A stretch of DNA of 64,000 nt, from contig DASRAJ010000063.1 of the NCBI GenBank assembly GCA_035638255.1, positions 79,578-143,577 on the forward strand, given 5' to 3'. The stretch is from DASRAJ01 sp035638255 (GTDB lineage: Bacteria > Bacteroidota > Bacteroidia > Chitinophagales > UBA10324). The translations under genes were made by a program, and so were the position numbers. Below, in pieces: positions 18,049 through 27,844 of the stretch (positions are counted from its first letter, which is position 1; every line of letters begins with the position of its first letter). The notes below the pieces were generated by a model. That model searched no databases, was not told the origin of the DNA, and saw only the letters and a program-made list of their open reading frames with translations.

Positions 18049-20025
18049 CTAATTGGTGAATCCAAGTTTGGTCATTGCTGTGGTTACTTCCGGGCACGAC
18101 ATGAATAAATTCCAGAGCAATCCTGTTCGGTGATTTTCAATCATGATGATAATAGGTCCCTCATCAATTGCAAGATCAGACGTACCATGCCAGCCGGCAG
18201 TTGTATTGAAGGCGTCATAAAATCCATACGGACCCCATACTTTATCTCCTATTGTGTAGTAGAAAAATTTCAATGCCTCCATCGAGTACTGTGGTGTGTA
18301 AGGCATGGAAGAAATAGCAGCCGTGGGTGTGATCACTCCGAGGTCATTCGTCGGTGACTGTGCAGTGTATCCGCTTTGATTATCACTTGCAGTGAGTCCC
18401 CAGCATTGTGAGCTGTAGCCAACATAATTCAGAGGGTTGTCAATGCAATACGCGCGGTTGATCTCTGTGTGGTTGACATCCTGCGTCCAGTAATTCGCGT
18501 ACGCATCGGATAAATTGTGCGGGTTAATCCCGAGGAAAGAATAGTGTGAAAAGAAAAGCGGCCCTCCATAATCGGGACCGAGTGGCAGCGTGAATCCATA
18601 AAAAGTATGTCCGTTGATGATGCCACCGTTCTGCGCCCAGCCATTCGTGTACACGGATGCACTGATGGTGTGGGTGGATGATCCTGCTGCAAGGAAATAG
18701 GTGATCAATGCTTCATTCCATCCCCGCACCTGAAAATTCATTGCCCATCCTAGATCAGGAGACCAGTGCCAGTACAATTCATTCTGCCCTCCCTGCGTGT
18801 ACCAATCCCACTCAACAGTATTCCACAGATCATTGATCTTTGAAATCAAATTATTCTCCTGCGCATTATAAGGATCTAAAAATTGCCGGGCAGTAAGCAG
18901 CCCTTGCATCATGTATGATGTTTCCACCAAATCGCCGCCGTCATCTTCCTGGCTAAATGGAATAACATGGCCGGTAACACCATTCATCCAATGCGGCCAA
19001 ACCCCGTGAAAGCGATCGGCTGTTGTGAGGAAGTCAACAATCTTCTCCAGGCGATCAACACCTTCCTGGCGCGTAATGAAATTTCTGCTGATGCCAACAA
19101 TGATTGCCATCACACCAAATCCTGACCCGCCAATGGTAACAGTGTTGCCTGAAGTTTCTCTTTCGTGCGCCAGCCCGCTTGTGGGATGACCGAAGTCCCA
19201 GAAGTATTTGAATGTTTGCTGCTCTACGAGCGTGAGCAAATCATCATCAGAGAGTAAAGGAAATTTGGGAGTAGTGTCAAGTGCCGTATAAAATTCTTTA
19301 GTGTAACCGGTAAATACCGAACCGTCGGTACTCTTAATTTGATTCGTCAGCGTGAGCACGTAGCGATCAAAATGTACAAGCGGCTGCGAGGAATGAAGGT
19401 AGAGTGTTTTATTGGAATCAGCCAGTGACCAGGTGATGATTGCATTTTGCCCTGAATGGTTAACGGTAATAGTTGTGTTGCTCAATGAAGACAAGTCGAG
19501 CGGATGATCGAACTTAATGACAGCGGGGAAGTTTCTGTCAACATCCGTGACCCGGGAACTCACCAAAAAGTTGTTGCTTCCAACTGTGAGCGAATCAATA
19601 TTCATTGCAGGAGCAACTGTGGTGAATGAAATTGAAATTCCACTGAACGATTCTTGATCTGCTGATTTCAGTGAGCTCGTTATTTCGAACGAATAACTTT
19701 TTTGATTTTCGAGATTAGAAACTGGTTTTGCAGAGAGCGTTTTGTTCTCATCGAGAAAAGAAAAAGTCATCGGCAAGGTATCCGCCCCGGATAACAACAA
19801 CACTGAAGCGGGCACTGAAGAAATATCCAGTGCCTGCGAAAAAGTAGCGACTACAGGCTCATCAACGGGCAAATTAATATTGGCAACAGCATCCGTCAAA
19901 TTCAAATTAATAGCTCCGATTCGTAATGCAGTAAGCTGAAAGGTTGAAGAAGGAGTCTTGTCTTTCTTGCAAGAAGAAACAATAGTCAGTAAAACAATCC
20001 ATATAAAAATGACAGGTCTGAACAT
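18049..20025 (-). CDS. Lipoprotein with two Ig-like domains and GH144-type (glucoamylase-like, PF10091) catalytic domain
   Basis: 658 residues. The lipobox IVSSC puts the lipidated Cys at 19, so it is surface or periplasm anchored. Two Ig-like (Big_5-type) domains lie at ~28-132 and ~135-245; each ends in an FT/YT strand. The catalytic alpha/alpha-barrel domain spans ~260-656, with signatures TFKYFWDFGHP, GSGFGVMAIIVGISR, GWNEALITYFLAAGSSTH and DEGPIIIMIENHRTG. The founding GH144 enzyme, from Chitinophaga pinensis, is an endo-beta-1,2-glucanase. It is predicted to cut beta-1,2-glucan into sophoro-oligosaccharides. Its Ig domain resembles that of the neighbouring LamG lipoprotein. Confidence 0.85.
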   Translation of the reverse strand: MFRPVIFIWIVLLTIVSSCKKDKTPSSTFQLTALRIGAINLNLTDAVANINLPVDEPVVATFSQALDISSVPASVLLLSGADTLPMTFSFLDENKTLSAKPVSNLENQKSYSFEITSSLKSADQESFSGISISFTTVAPAMNIDSLTVGSNNFLVSSRVTDVDRNFPAVIKFDHPLDLSSLSNTTITVNHSGQNAIITWSLADSNKTLYLHSSQPLVHFDRYVLTLTNQIKSTDGSVFTGYTKEFYTALDTTPKFPLLSDDDLLTLVEQQTFKYFWDFGHPTSGLAHERETSGNTVTIGGSGFGVMAIIVGISRNFITRQEGVDRLEKIVDFLTTADRFHGVWPHWMNGVTGHVIPFSQEDDGGDLVETSYMMQGLLTARQFLDPYNAQENNLISKINDLWNTVEWDWYTQGGQNELYWHWSPDLGWAMNFQVRGWNEALITYFLAAGSSTHTISASVYTNGWAQNGGIINGHTFYGFTLPLGPDYGGPLFFSHYSFLGINPHNLSDAYANYWTQDVNHTEINRAYCIDNPLNYVGYSSQCWGLTASDNQSGYTAQSPTNDLGVITPTAAISSMPYTPQYSMEALKFFYYTIGDKVWGPYGFYDAFNTTAGWHGTSDLAIDEGPIIIMIENHRTGLLWNLFMSCPEVTTAMTKLGFTN

Positions 20026-20111
20026 TTTTTTCTTATTGTAAAACTAAAAAGAAACAGGGGCATTTAGGAATTCCTAAATACCCCTGTGAAAATTCTCTAC
20101 ACGTATTGTGA

Positions 20112-21359
20112 CTATTGCTCTATAGTGTACAAAGTGGCAACTTCCCCTTCTGTAAGAGCTTTGTTCCAGATCCGCATATCATCCAAAGCACCTTTGAAAG
20201 TATTTGCCTGAGTTAAATAATTAGACCAGGAGGTTGCTGTATTGGCACGGCTGCTTGAAAATCCAATAGCAAGTTTTGCATCTAACCCTACTATTGGCGT
20301 ACCACCGTCATCTGTGGCGAGTGCCAGGTCTTTAAGAATCCATTCAGTTTGACCCAAATCTATGTCTGCCTGCATAATTTTAACTCCATCAATAAAAACG
20401 GTCTTTAAAGATGAAGAAGCATCATAAGTGAGTGCCAACTGATGCCAGGTGTTACCACCAATTAAAGTTGATATTGAACCGAGGTAATTATACAGAAGCA
20501 TACCACCAACCGGTGAACCTCCATTGATGTAATCTGTCCAGGCAGTTCCAAAGTTATGAGGCGGAATACCTGAAGGATCAACTTTATGGCTCGTAGGTAG
20601 TTTCATCCATGCTAAATCACCGGCTACTTCCATAAAGTAACCATACTGTGCACATATACCAAACATTTCGCGGCTGCCGGGTCCAAAAGTCGCAGGATCT
20701 AATTTGAACCAAACACTAATGGTAGTGCTTGGATTAATAAAATTGGTTCCGTCTAACTCGACGATGTCACCGGTTCCGGGAACATCCTGTCCTGCGAAAA
20801 ATGCCGCAGCATTGGCATTACCAAAACGATCTGTTGTATAAGTTACTTGCTCAAAGCCAACAGTAGCGTTTCCGGTAAGATCCACAATGGAATTATCGAA
20901 CTGCAAATACATTACCTGTGAAGCTTTTTGTGGAGGAGTTTCGAGACCAACTCCCTGCGTCGTGAAGGTTACACTAACAGTGGCTAAGGCCTGACCCTGA
21001 TCTGACTTTACTCCACTTATAGAGAGAGTATAAAGTCCGCCGGTAAGAAGGTTATCCGTTGGATCAATTGTAACAGTGCTTCCTGTAACCGTAAGGGTTA
21101 TCGCTACAGCCGTGCTTCCATTCATCAATTTGATGTTGGTGCCGTTAGCAGTGGTAGCATCAACTGTGGTGCTGAAGACGGCAACAATATTTTCAGTTGT
21201 TGAAACATCTGTTGCAGAAGTAGCACCATTCAAATCAGTAGCGCCTGATTTAAGACTTGTAAGAGTGATTGCGGGAGCATTTTCATCCTTTTTACAGGCA
21301 GAAAATGTTAAGCCGATTGCGATCACGAGAAGACTTAGTAATTTGATTTGCTTGTTCAT
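20112..21359 (-). CDS. Ig-like plus LamG-domain lipoprotein, candidate surface glycan-binding protein
   Basis: 415 residues with a lipobox (TFSAC, Cys22). One Ig-like Big_5-type domain lies at ~30-135, related to those of the following GH144 protein. A LamG/concanavalin-A-like lectin domain runs from ~150 to 412 (STTISVWFKL, WHQLALTYD, GALDDMRIWNKAL). There is no catalytic signature. Its position directly after susD and its lipid anchor fit a SusE/F-like surface glycan-binding protein that holds the polysaccharide for the SusCD complex. That function is inferred from context. Confidence 0.8.
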   Translation of the reverse strand: MNKQIKLLSLLVIAIGLTFSACKKDENAPAITLTSLKSGATDLNGATSATDVSTTENIVAVFSTTVDATTANGTNIKLMNGSTAVAITLTVTGSTVTIDPTDNLLTGGLYTLSISGVKSDQGQALATVSVTFTTQGVGLETPPQKASQVMYLQFDNSIVDLTGNATVGFEQVTYTTDRFGNANAAAFFAGQDVPGTGDIVELDGTNFINPSTTISVWFKLDPATFGPGSREMFGICAQYGYFMEVAGDLAWMKLPTSHKVDPSGIPPHNFGTAWTDYINGGSPVGGMLLYNYLGSISTLIGGNTWHQLALTYDASSSLKTVFIDGVKIMQADIDLGQTEWILKDLALATDDGGTPIVGLDAKLAIGFSSSRANTATSWSNYLTQANTFKGALDDMRIWNKALTEGEVATLYTIEQ

Positions 21360-21476
21360 TGTAATCTAAATTTGGTTTTAGTGTAAAAAGAATCTGTAGA
21401 ATAAGATTAACGCGAAGAAATAATCAAAATTAATGCCGCTAAACTCGTATAAAAAACCCAAACTGAAAAAATGAAT

Positions 21477-22985
21477 CTACCACCCCGGATTCTGTGTAAG
21501 CCGACCACCTGATAAATCAATTTCACTCTGGGGAAGAGGAAATAGCTCATTCTTTCCTACCACAAATCCTAACGGACCAAGCACCTGCGCTGCTTGTCCT
21601 GTGCGCACGAGATCAAAGAAGCGATCTCCTTCCATTGCAAGCTCATATCTTCTTTCATTCCGGATAATCTGTCTCAGTAATGTTTGGTCTGTTTCGGTGA
21701 TGTCATTCAGACCTGCCCGCTCGCGAACCATATTAAGAAAAGGAAGCCCTGCATTGCCTTGGCCATCTTCGTTGAGCGCTTCTGCGGCTATCAGTAACAC
21801 CTCTGCATAGCGAATCACTCGAATATTGTATCCCCACTCTTCTGCGGTGGTAGTTCCGGGTACCCAAACTTTTTGGTTATAGGTTTCAATCTCGCTGATG
21901 ATCGTGTGTGAAGAGTCAGACCAGGTTGTGTCGGGTGTTGATACGTCTCCAACAATGGGAACTCCGTCAATCGTTTCACCAAGAAAAATAATGGTGGCAT
22001 CTCTCCGCTTGTCACCCGGCTCAAAGGAATTCATCAGGTTAACTGAAGGGCGATTGAAGCCCCACCCTTTATTCGGATTTCCCCTCACACCTTGTGTATT
22101 GGCGAACTGGTTGGCGCCCTGTGAAAGATCACCCTCTAACGGCCGGCTGCCAATTTCAAAAACCGATTCAGCTCCAAACTGACCTGCGAGGGAAAATGCA
22201 TTCGCGAAATCTGATTCCAGCGTGTATTGACCGGAGTTAATTACTTCAAGTGAATATTTTTCAGCATTCACAAAATCTTTTTGGTAGAGATATACTTTGG
22301 CCAGTAAAGATTTTGCAGCGCCACGTGAAGCCCTGCCTACATCTTCAGCCGCGTAATCACTTTGCTCAGGAAGGTTGTCAATGGCAAATAGCAAGTCGGG
22401 AATGATCACTTCATTATAAATTTCATCTTTCGGTGAGCGTGTTAAATTGGGATCAGCAATCACCGTAGTTACTTTTACAACATCGCCGAATGCTCTCACC
22501 AGATTGAAATAAAACATCGCGCGAAGAAATCTCGCCTCGGCAATGTAGCGTTTCTTCAGGCTTTCATCCATTACGATTGGCGGAATTTTCTCAATCACCA
22601 CGTTGGCGCTTTTCACGGATTGATACAAGGCACTGTACCATGGAAAAATATCAGAAGCAGTTGGTGAGAACTGAAAGTTGTCAAATAGAACAAGGCGTGC
22701 TGCATCGCCGGGATTACTTCCTTTGTTTGCATCATCACTCATGATATCGAGAATTGGAAACCCGCCGGACCAGTAACTCCAGTTGTGAAAGCTTCCATAA
22801 ACAGCATTCGTCGCGAGCAAGGCATCGGCGGCGTTTTGCGGAAAGAGAGCATCCGTCAATGATCCCTGCGGGCTCACTTCAAGAAATTTTTTCCCGCAGG
22901 AAACGGACATTAAAATACAGGTCAAAAGCAATCCTGCTTTTAATTGTGAAAGGAAGATGAAACTGTATTTTCTTTTCATGATCAT
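21477..22985 (-). CDS. SusD/RagB family surface glycan-binding lipoprotein
   Basis: 502 residues. The signal peptide has a lipobox (SVSCGKKFLEV), and KFLEVSPQGSLTD is the classic SusD N-terminus. The TPR-like helical body is visible (RFLRAMFYFNLVRAFGDV; AKSLLAKVYLYQKD), and the C-terminal RNERRYELAMEGDRFFDLVR motif is present. It caps the SusC transporter and captures oligosaccharide at the cell surface. The ATG at 22985 lies 14 bp after the susC stop; a second ATG two codons on is also possible. Confidence 0.95.
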   Translation of the reverse strand: MIMKRKYSFIFLSQLKAGLLLTCILMSVSCGKKFLEVSPQGSLTDALFPQNAADALLATNAVYGSFHNWSYWSGGFPILDIMSDDANKGSNPGDAARLVLFDNFQFSPTASDIFPWYSALYQSVKSANVVIEKIPPIVMDESLKKRYIAEARFLRAMFYFNLVRAFGDVVKVTTVIADPNLTRSPKDEIYNEVIIPDLLFAIDNLPEQSDYAAEDVGRASRGAAKSLLAKVYLYQKDFVNAEKYSLEVINSGQYTLESDFANAFSLAGQFGAESVFEIGSRPLEGDLSQGANQFANTQGVRGNPNKGWGFNRPSVNLMNSFEPGDKRRDATIIFLGETIDGVPIVGDVSTPDTTWSDSSHTIISEIETYNQKVWVPGTTTAEEWGYNIRVIRYAEVLLIAAEALNEDGQGNAGLPFLNMVRERAGLNDITETDQTLLRQIIRNERRYELAMEGDRFFDLVRTGQAAQVLGPLGFVVGKNELFPLPQSEIDLSGGRLTQNPGW

Positions 22986-22999
22986 GAATGCTTTTGTGG

Positions 23000-25987
23000 T
23001 TAGAATGAAAGATTCATTCCGACTGAATAAACAGAAGTGATGGGATAAACGCCTCCATCAATTCCTGAAGCCAGCGCATTATCGCTTCCGATTTCAGGAG
23101 TATAGCCGGTGTATTTTGAAAGCGTAAACAGATCTGTTCCCCTCAGGTAAACGTTGAGCACATTCGCTCTCAGCTTTGATGTGATTTTGGAAGAGAATGT
23201 ATAACTCAATGTTATGCTGCGAAGCCGGACGAATGCTCCACTCTGAATAAAATAAGTTGATGGCTCATAATTAACTCCGCCAGCCGAAGCACGCGGCTCT
23301 GTGTTGCTCGTTCCGTCACCGTGCCAATGATCAGCCACCTGTGATTCAAAATTGTACAAATCAGGCCGCACCGCATTTTTTCCATTGTAAATTTTATTCC
23401 CCAACACCCCACAGAAATCAATGGAGAGATTAAAACTCCTGTAGCCAAGATTGGCGTTAAAGCCATAAATAAAATTAGGGATGTAAGACCCGATAAAAGT
23501 TCGATCGTTAGCGTCAATAATTCCATCACCATTAATGTCCGCAAATTTTAAATCCCCGGGTTGCTCACCGGGAACGATGGCACTCGATTCAATATCATTT
23601 TGATTTTGTAAAACACCAATCACCTGGTAACCATAAAATTCTCCCACCGATTGACCGACTACCGTTCGTGTAACTACTTGCCCGTTTCCCAATGAGCCGG
23701 ATGGAATGAATGCATTGCTGTCAGGTGATAATCCAAGTGCGAGGACTTCATTATGCAGTGTGGATCCAATAGCACCGAAGCTGTATTTTATTTTTCCCAC
23801 CTGATCCTGCCAGGAGATGTTCAGCTCGAACCCACTGTTCAGCACCTTGGCTGCATTGAAAGCAACGGTAGCGTAGGGTCCGTTTCCTAAATTACCGGGC
23901 GTTAAAAGGTCCACTAAAATTCCGTCCGTGATTTTTCTGTAGTAATCAAATTCGCCCCTAAGCCGGTTATTGAAAAATCCAACTTCCAGGCCGCCATCTG
24001 TTTGCGTTGTTCTTTCCCATTTCAAATTCGGATTTCCGGATACGCCATAAGTGGCGCCCTGCACCACATGTTCTGCCGTACCGAAGACTGCATTCTGATC
24101 ATTTTTTACCAATGAATATTGCTTGCTTCCCGGAATTTTTTCATTCCCAATTACGCCCCAGCTTCCCCGTACTTTTAAATTATTGATCGCGGAAACAGAA
24201 GCCATGAAGGGTTCGTTCATAATGTTCCATCCCAATGCAAATGAGGGGAAGGAACCCCACCGGTTATTGACACCAAACTTGGAGGAGCCATCAATACGAT
24301 AGGATGCGGTGAGCAAATATTTTCCTTTGAAATTATAATTCGCGCGGAACAGGTAAGAAGCAATCGCATTGATTTCTCCTCCATTGTTCGCCGTGGTGTA
24401 CTGTACCGAACCCGTTTGTAAATACCACAGGGCAGGATCATCAGCGATTAAATCCTGCGTGGTGCCTCCCACATGCTCGATCTTGTCTTTTTGCGCCGTT
24501 ACGCCTGCAAGCAAATCGAAATGATGATTACCTAACTGCTTAGTGTAGTTCAGGGTATTTTCCCAAAGCCATAAGCTGTAATTCGTCAGCGTGACGGAAA
24601 GATCGCTGAGAGAATTGCTTTGGCCGGCGCTTACAAAAAATGCAGGCGTGAATTTTTTTTCCTTCTTATAGTAAACATCAAAACCAAAACTGCTTTTGAA
24701 GGTGAAGTCACGAAGCAATTTTAGCTCACCAAAAAAATTTCCTACTCCGCGCATTTGATTCGAGTGATTGTTATTGTACGCAATAGATGCGAGAGGATTT
24801 CCTGAGCCGAGCACTTCAGCAAAACTTCCGTCAGCATTGTAGGGTACTGATGAGGGCCACGCACGATATGCAGTTGCCACCACATCAGCAGGATAATTTT
24901 TATTATCAGGGGATGCGGTGATGTTTGCCCCGATCTTTATATTTTTTAAAATCGAAATGGTGTTATTAAATTTTATTGAAAGGCGCTCATAGTCCGAATT
25001 CGGAATAATACCATCCTGGCGAAAGAAACTGGTTCCGAAATAATAAGTGTGGTTGCGGGATCCTCCTGAAATTGAAACATGATAATTCTGAAGGGGCGCA
25101 AAGTTCCTGAAAATCTCATCCTGCCAATTCGTATTCGCTACTTTGTCAAGGTTGTTGAACGTGCCCGGGTTGATTTCATTCACCACCTCTGCAAATTGCC
25201 GGCCGTCGAGCAAATCAATTTTCTTCTCTAAGTGCTGCAAGCTGAATTCCGCCGATACATTCACAACAATGGCGGTGTCATTTCCTGTCTTCCCATTTTT
25301 GGTAGTGACGATGATCACACCGTTGGCTCCACGGGATCCGTAAATGGCAGTGGACGAAGCGTCCTTCAATATTTCCATGGATTCAATATCGCTGCTGCTC
25401 AAAAAAGAAATGTCGTCGAGTATCACACCATCCACAACGAAAATCGGGGAGGCATCATTGAGGGTGCCGATGCCCCGAATACGAAGTACAGGCGGTGTAC
25501 CAGGATCGCCGGATACACTACTCACCTGAAGTCCTGAAACTTTCCCCTGCAGTGCTTGCTCAGCCGATGATGAAGGAATTTTAGTAAGGTCTGCACCACG
25601 AACGGAGGACACCGATCCGGTGAGATCGCTCTTGCGCTGCGTGCCATAACCAATCACTGCAACATCTGCGAGTGTTTGAACATCGGGTTGAAGCACCACA
25701 TCCACTACCGTACGATCACCCACTTCAGCAGAAAAAGTTTTGAAGCCAATGAATGAAAAGACAAGAACATTTTCTGCCGGGGTTAACGTGATCTGATACT
25801 TGCCGTCAATATCAGTTGAAGCGCCTTTAGTGGTTCCCTGCACTACTACTGTTACACCGGTCATTGGTTGCTTGTCATCGGCTGCAGTGACGTTCCCGGT
25901 TACAATTCTGTCTTGTGCAAATGCTGCGATAGAGACCAGCATCACCGTTGCAACGAGACAAGTTTGAAGCTTGAGTTGGAGGTACAA
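23000..25987 (-). CDS. SusC/RagA family TonB-dependent outer-membrane transporter
   Basis: 995 residues. The signal peptide is followed by a carboxypeptidase-like regulatory domain (~28-110), a SusC plug (~115-225, with VIGYGTQRKSDLTGSV, IRGIGTLNDASPIFVVDGV and GSRGANGVIIVTTK) and a TonB-dependent barrel to the C-terminal SVGMNLSF. It imports oligosaccharides captured by the adjacent SusD. The only full-length start is a TTG at 25987 preceded by seven A's and an in-frame TGA six bases upstream. The next ATG lies inside the hydrophobic signal-peptide core. Either TTG is used, or a one-base change in the A tract has detached an upstream start. Confidence 0.95.
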   Translation of the reverse strand: MYLQLKLQTCLVATVMLVSIAAFAQDRIVTGNVTAADDKQPMTGVTVVVQGTTKGASTDIDGKYQITLTPAENVLVFSFIGFKTFSAEVGDRTVVDVVLQPDVQTLADVAVIGYGTQRKSDLTGSVSSVRGADLTKIPSSSAEQALQGKVSGLQVSSVSGDPGTPPVLRIRGIGTLNDASPIFVVDGVILDDISFLSSSDIESMEILKDASSTAIYGSRGANGVIIVTTKNGKTGNDTAIVVNVSAEFSLQHLEKKIDLLDGRQFAEVVNEINPGTFNNLDKVANTNWQDEIFRNFAPLQNYHVSISGGSRNHTYYFGTSFFRQDGIIPNSDYERLSIKFNNTISILKNIKIGANITASPDNKNYPADVVATAYRAWPSSVPYNADGSFAEVLGSGNPLASIAYNNNHSNQMRGVGNFFGELKLLRDFTFKSSFGFDVYYKKEKKFTPAFFVSAGQSNSLSDLSVTLTNYSLWLWENTLNYTKQLGNHHFDLLAGVTAQKDKIEHVGGTTQDLIADDPALWYLQTGSVQYTTANNGGEINAIASYLFRANYNFKGKYLLTASYRIDGSSKFGVNNRWGSFPSFALGWNIMNEPFMASVSAINNLKVRGSWGVIGNEKIPGSKQYSLVKNDQNAVFGTAEHVVQGATYGVSGNPNLKWERTTQTDGGLEVGFFNNRLRGEFDYYRKITDGILVDLLTPGNLGNGPYATVAFNAAKVLNSGFELNISWQDQVGKIKYSFGAIGSTLHNEVLALGLSPDSNAFIPSGSLGNGQVVTRTVVGQSVGEFYGYQVIGVLQNQNDIESSAIVPGEQPGDLKFADINGDGIIDANDRTFIGSYIPNFIYGFNANLGYRSFNLSIDFCGVLGNKIYNGKNAVRPDLYNFESQVADHWHGDGTSNTEPRASAGGVNYEPSTYFIQSGAFVRLRSITLSYTFSSKITSKLRANVLNVYLRGTDLFTLSKYTGYTPEIGSDNALASGIDGGVYPITSVYSVGMNLSF

Positions 25988-26021
25988 TTTTTTTCAGGAT
26001 TTTTTTCGTTGAGGGGATTGT

Positions 26022-26029
26022 CAAAGGTA
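26022..26029 (-). promoter_or_regulatory. Possible Bacteroidota -7 promoter element for susC
   Basis: Read on the minus strand the site is TACCTTTG, a match to the Bacteroidota -7 consensus TAnnTTTG, ending 34 bp upstream of the susC start. No convincing -33 TTTG was found at the expected distance, so the call is weak. Confidence 0.3.
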
Positions 26030-26188
26030 TTTCAACTTAGAATTTTTTCTAAATTTATTATTGGAGAGGTATATTTTTTGTCGTTGAGGCATCTAACAGG
26101 AATGTCCTCTTTTCTTAAACTGACATGATGATGTGTAAGTGATTGCACCAATACTTTTGAAGCATGGCAAAATAAATCCTTCATTAAA

Positions 26189-27589
26189 TCATTTCAACCA
26201 TCCTCCCGTAAATCCCGCCTTCTTCAACCCGGCAACGATGTAAGGATTTTTCTTCATCAGGTTCCACACAAAACCGTTGCGATAGTTTTCAAGTTGAATC
26301 ACAATCGGTCCTTCATCAATTCCGATATAATCAGTGTCAACCCATCCCTGCGAACCATCTTTATTAATGATGCTCAGGTTAAACGCATCCTTGAATCCAT
26401 AGCGGTCATAAATTTTATTTCCATATTGCTGATGCATGGCGTTGACTGCGGGAATGCAAATTTCAGGAGCGAAAGGGATGGAACTGCATGCAGCCGTGGG
26501 AGCAATCGTTCCATCATCCACCACATTCCATTTCGCTGCGCCCCGGGCACTATAACCCATAAAGGAGATGTTTGGATTTGCCTTGTTGTCATCTCCAGGG
26601 CCGTCACACGCTGTGAGTCCCCAAATGTTCTCATTGTAACCGACAAACTCAGAAGGATTCGCAATGCAGTAAGCGCGATTAGCATAAGTAGCTCTGCGTG
26701 AATTTTCGAAGTAATCAATTCCCTTTTCCTTCATGTACTCATCCTGAATTCCTTTGAAATCAATGTACATCTGTGAATATTGGTAAGCGAACAGCGGCGC
26801 GAAGTTTACATACTCCTCGCCCTGGTACTTCGCCCATTGATATGTTTTGGTCCAGGTACTCCAGCTTTCGGCGGGAATGGAGTGAGTAGGTGAACCCAAA
26901 GCAAGCACAAGTAAAATCATTCCTTCATTGTATCCTTTCCACTGCGCATCAATGAAACCGCTTTCAGGATGCCAGCCCATGCTCATGGTTTCTTTTCCAT
27001 TCATGGCCCAATCCCATTCCACAGCGCGGTATAGTGAATCTGCGATGGCGCGAATTTGCTTTTCTGCATCATCATCACCATCAAAATAAGTTTGACAGGA
27101 AAGAATGCCCGCCATCAATAATCCCGTGTCAATAGTTGACAACTCAACATCTCTGTAACGAAGGCCGGTTTGCTGATCAAGAAAATGATAGAAGAGACCG
27201 TGAAAGCCGGAGATGCCTGACGTGCCACCGCCTTTAGGAGCAGCCAGTAAAAATTTTAATGTCTTCAACACACGGACTGCTGCTTGTTGCCTTGTGATGT
27301 ATCCACGCTCCACACCAATTAAATAATTGGTGAGCCCAAAGCCAGTAGCTGCGATGCTTGAGAATTGTTCTGTGGGCCAGCGATCAGGGATTTGTCCGTT
27401 ATCTGGTCCGGCAAGATCCCAGAAGTAATTGAATGTTCGCTTTGAAAGTGAATCGAGGAATGACGAATCAATTTTTACGGTTCCGACTTTTACAATTTCA
27501 CGCTTGTCAGTTGCATTAGGTCTGTCGCATGAATGTAAAAACAAAAATCCAAGACCAATGAAAAAAAATACTTTCGGGTAGCACTTCAT
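26189..27589 (-). CDS. GH144-type (glucoamylase-like, PF10091) lipoprotein
   Basis: 466 residues with a lipobox (FLHSC, Cys21). Nearly the whole mature protein (~45-460) is the alpha/alpha-barrel catalytic domain, with RTFNYFWDLAGP, AATGFGLTNYLIGVERG, GYNEGMILLVLALGSPTH and DEGPIVIQLENYRNG. It is a single-domain paralogue of the Ig-Ig-GH144 enzyme 6 kb downstream in the same locus. The predicted substrate is beta-1,2-glucan. It lies upstream of susC with a ~200-bp gap holding a possible promoter, so it may be transcribed separately or lead the operon. Having two GH144 genes in one locus suggests different cellular positions or chain-length preferences. Confidence 0.85.
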   Translation of the reverse strand: MKCYPKVFFFIGLGFLFLHSCDRPNATDKREIVKVGTVKIDSSFLDSLSKRTFNYFWDLAGPDNGQIPDRWPTEQFSSIAATGFGLTNYLIGVERGYITRQQAAVRVLKTLKFLLAAPKGGGTSGISGFHGLFYHFLDQQTGLRYRDVELSTIDTGLLMAGILSCQTYFDGDDDAEKQIRAIADSLYRAVEWDWAMNGKETMSMGWHPESGFIDAQWKGYNEGMILLVLALGSPTHSIPAESWSTWTKTYQWAKYQGEEYVNFAPLFAYQYSQMYIDFKGIQDEYMKEKGIDYFENSRRATYANRAYCIANPSEFVGYNENIWGLTACDGPGDDNKANPNISFMGYSARGAAKWNVVDDGTIAPTAACSSIPFAPEICIPAVNAMHQQYGNKIYDRYGFKDAFNLSIINKDGSQGWVDTDYIGIDEGPIVIQLENYRNGFVWNLMKKNPYIVAGLKKAGFTGGWLK

Positions 27590-27667
27590 GCTTCGCTGGT
27601 GTTGAAATTTTTTTTTTTGAAGATATTTATTGTCAGTTCGCCCGGGAGGGATTATCCACCTGTCTTG

Positions 27668-27739
27668 TGACCTCGGAAGGAATCAAACCTTCGTCATCTG
27701 ATCCGAAGTCAGATATTCTATTCGTTGAACTACGAGGCC
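27668..27739 (-). tRNA. tRNA-Arg, anticodon TCG
   Basis: A cloverleaf can be drawn on the minus strand. Acceptor arms are GGCCTCG and CGAGGTC with A73 and no encoded CCA. The anticodon stem TCTGA/TCAGA encloses loop CTTCGGA, giving anticodon TCG. The T arm is GAAGG TTTGATT CCTTC. Length is 72 nt. Confidence 0.92.
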
Positions 27740-27844
27740 TCTTTTCACTGTAGTTCGCTATTCGTTTTCCTGGGTATGTGATTAGCGAACCAACTGAAAA
27801 AGGAATTGCGTCAAATCTACAAACTAAAGAATTCCATGATCTTT

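Noticed and set aside
15815..18097. Longer GH3 product starting at 18097
   Set aside because: It would overlap the GH144 gene and bury the signal peptide that begins at 18031.
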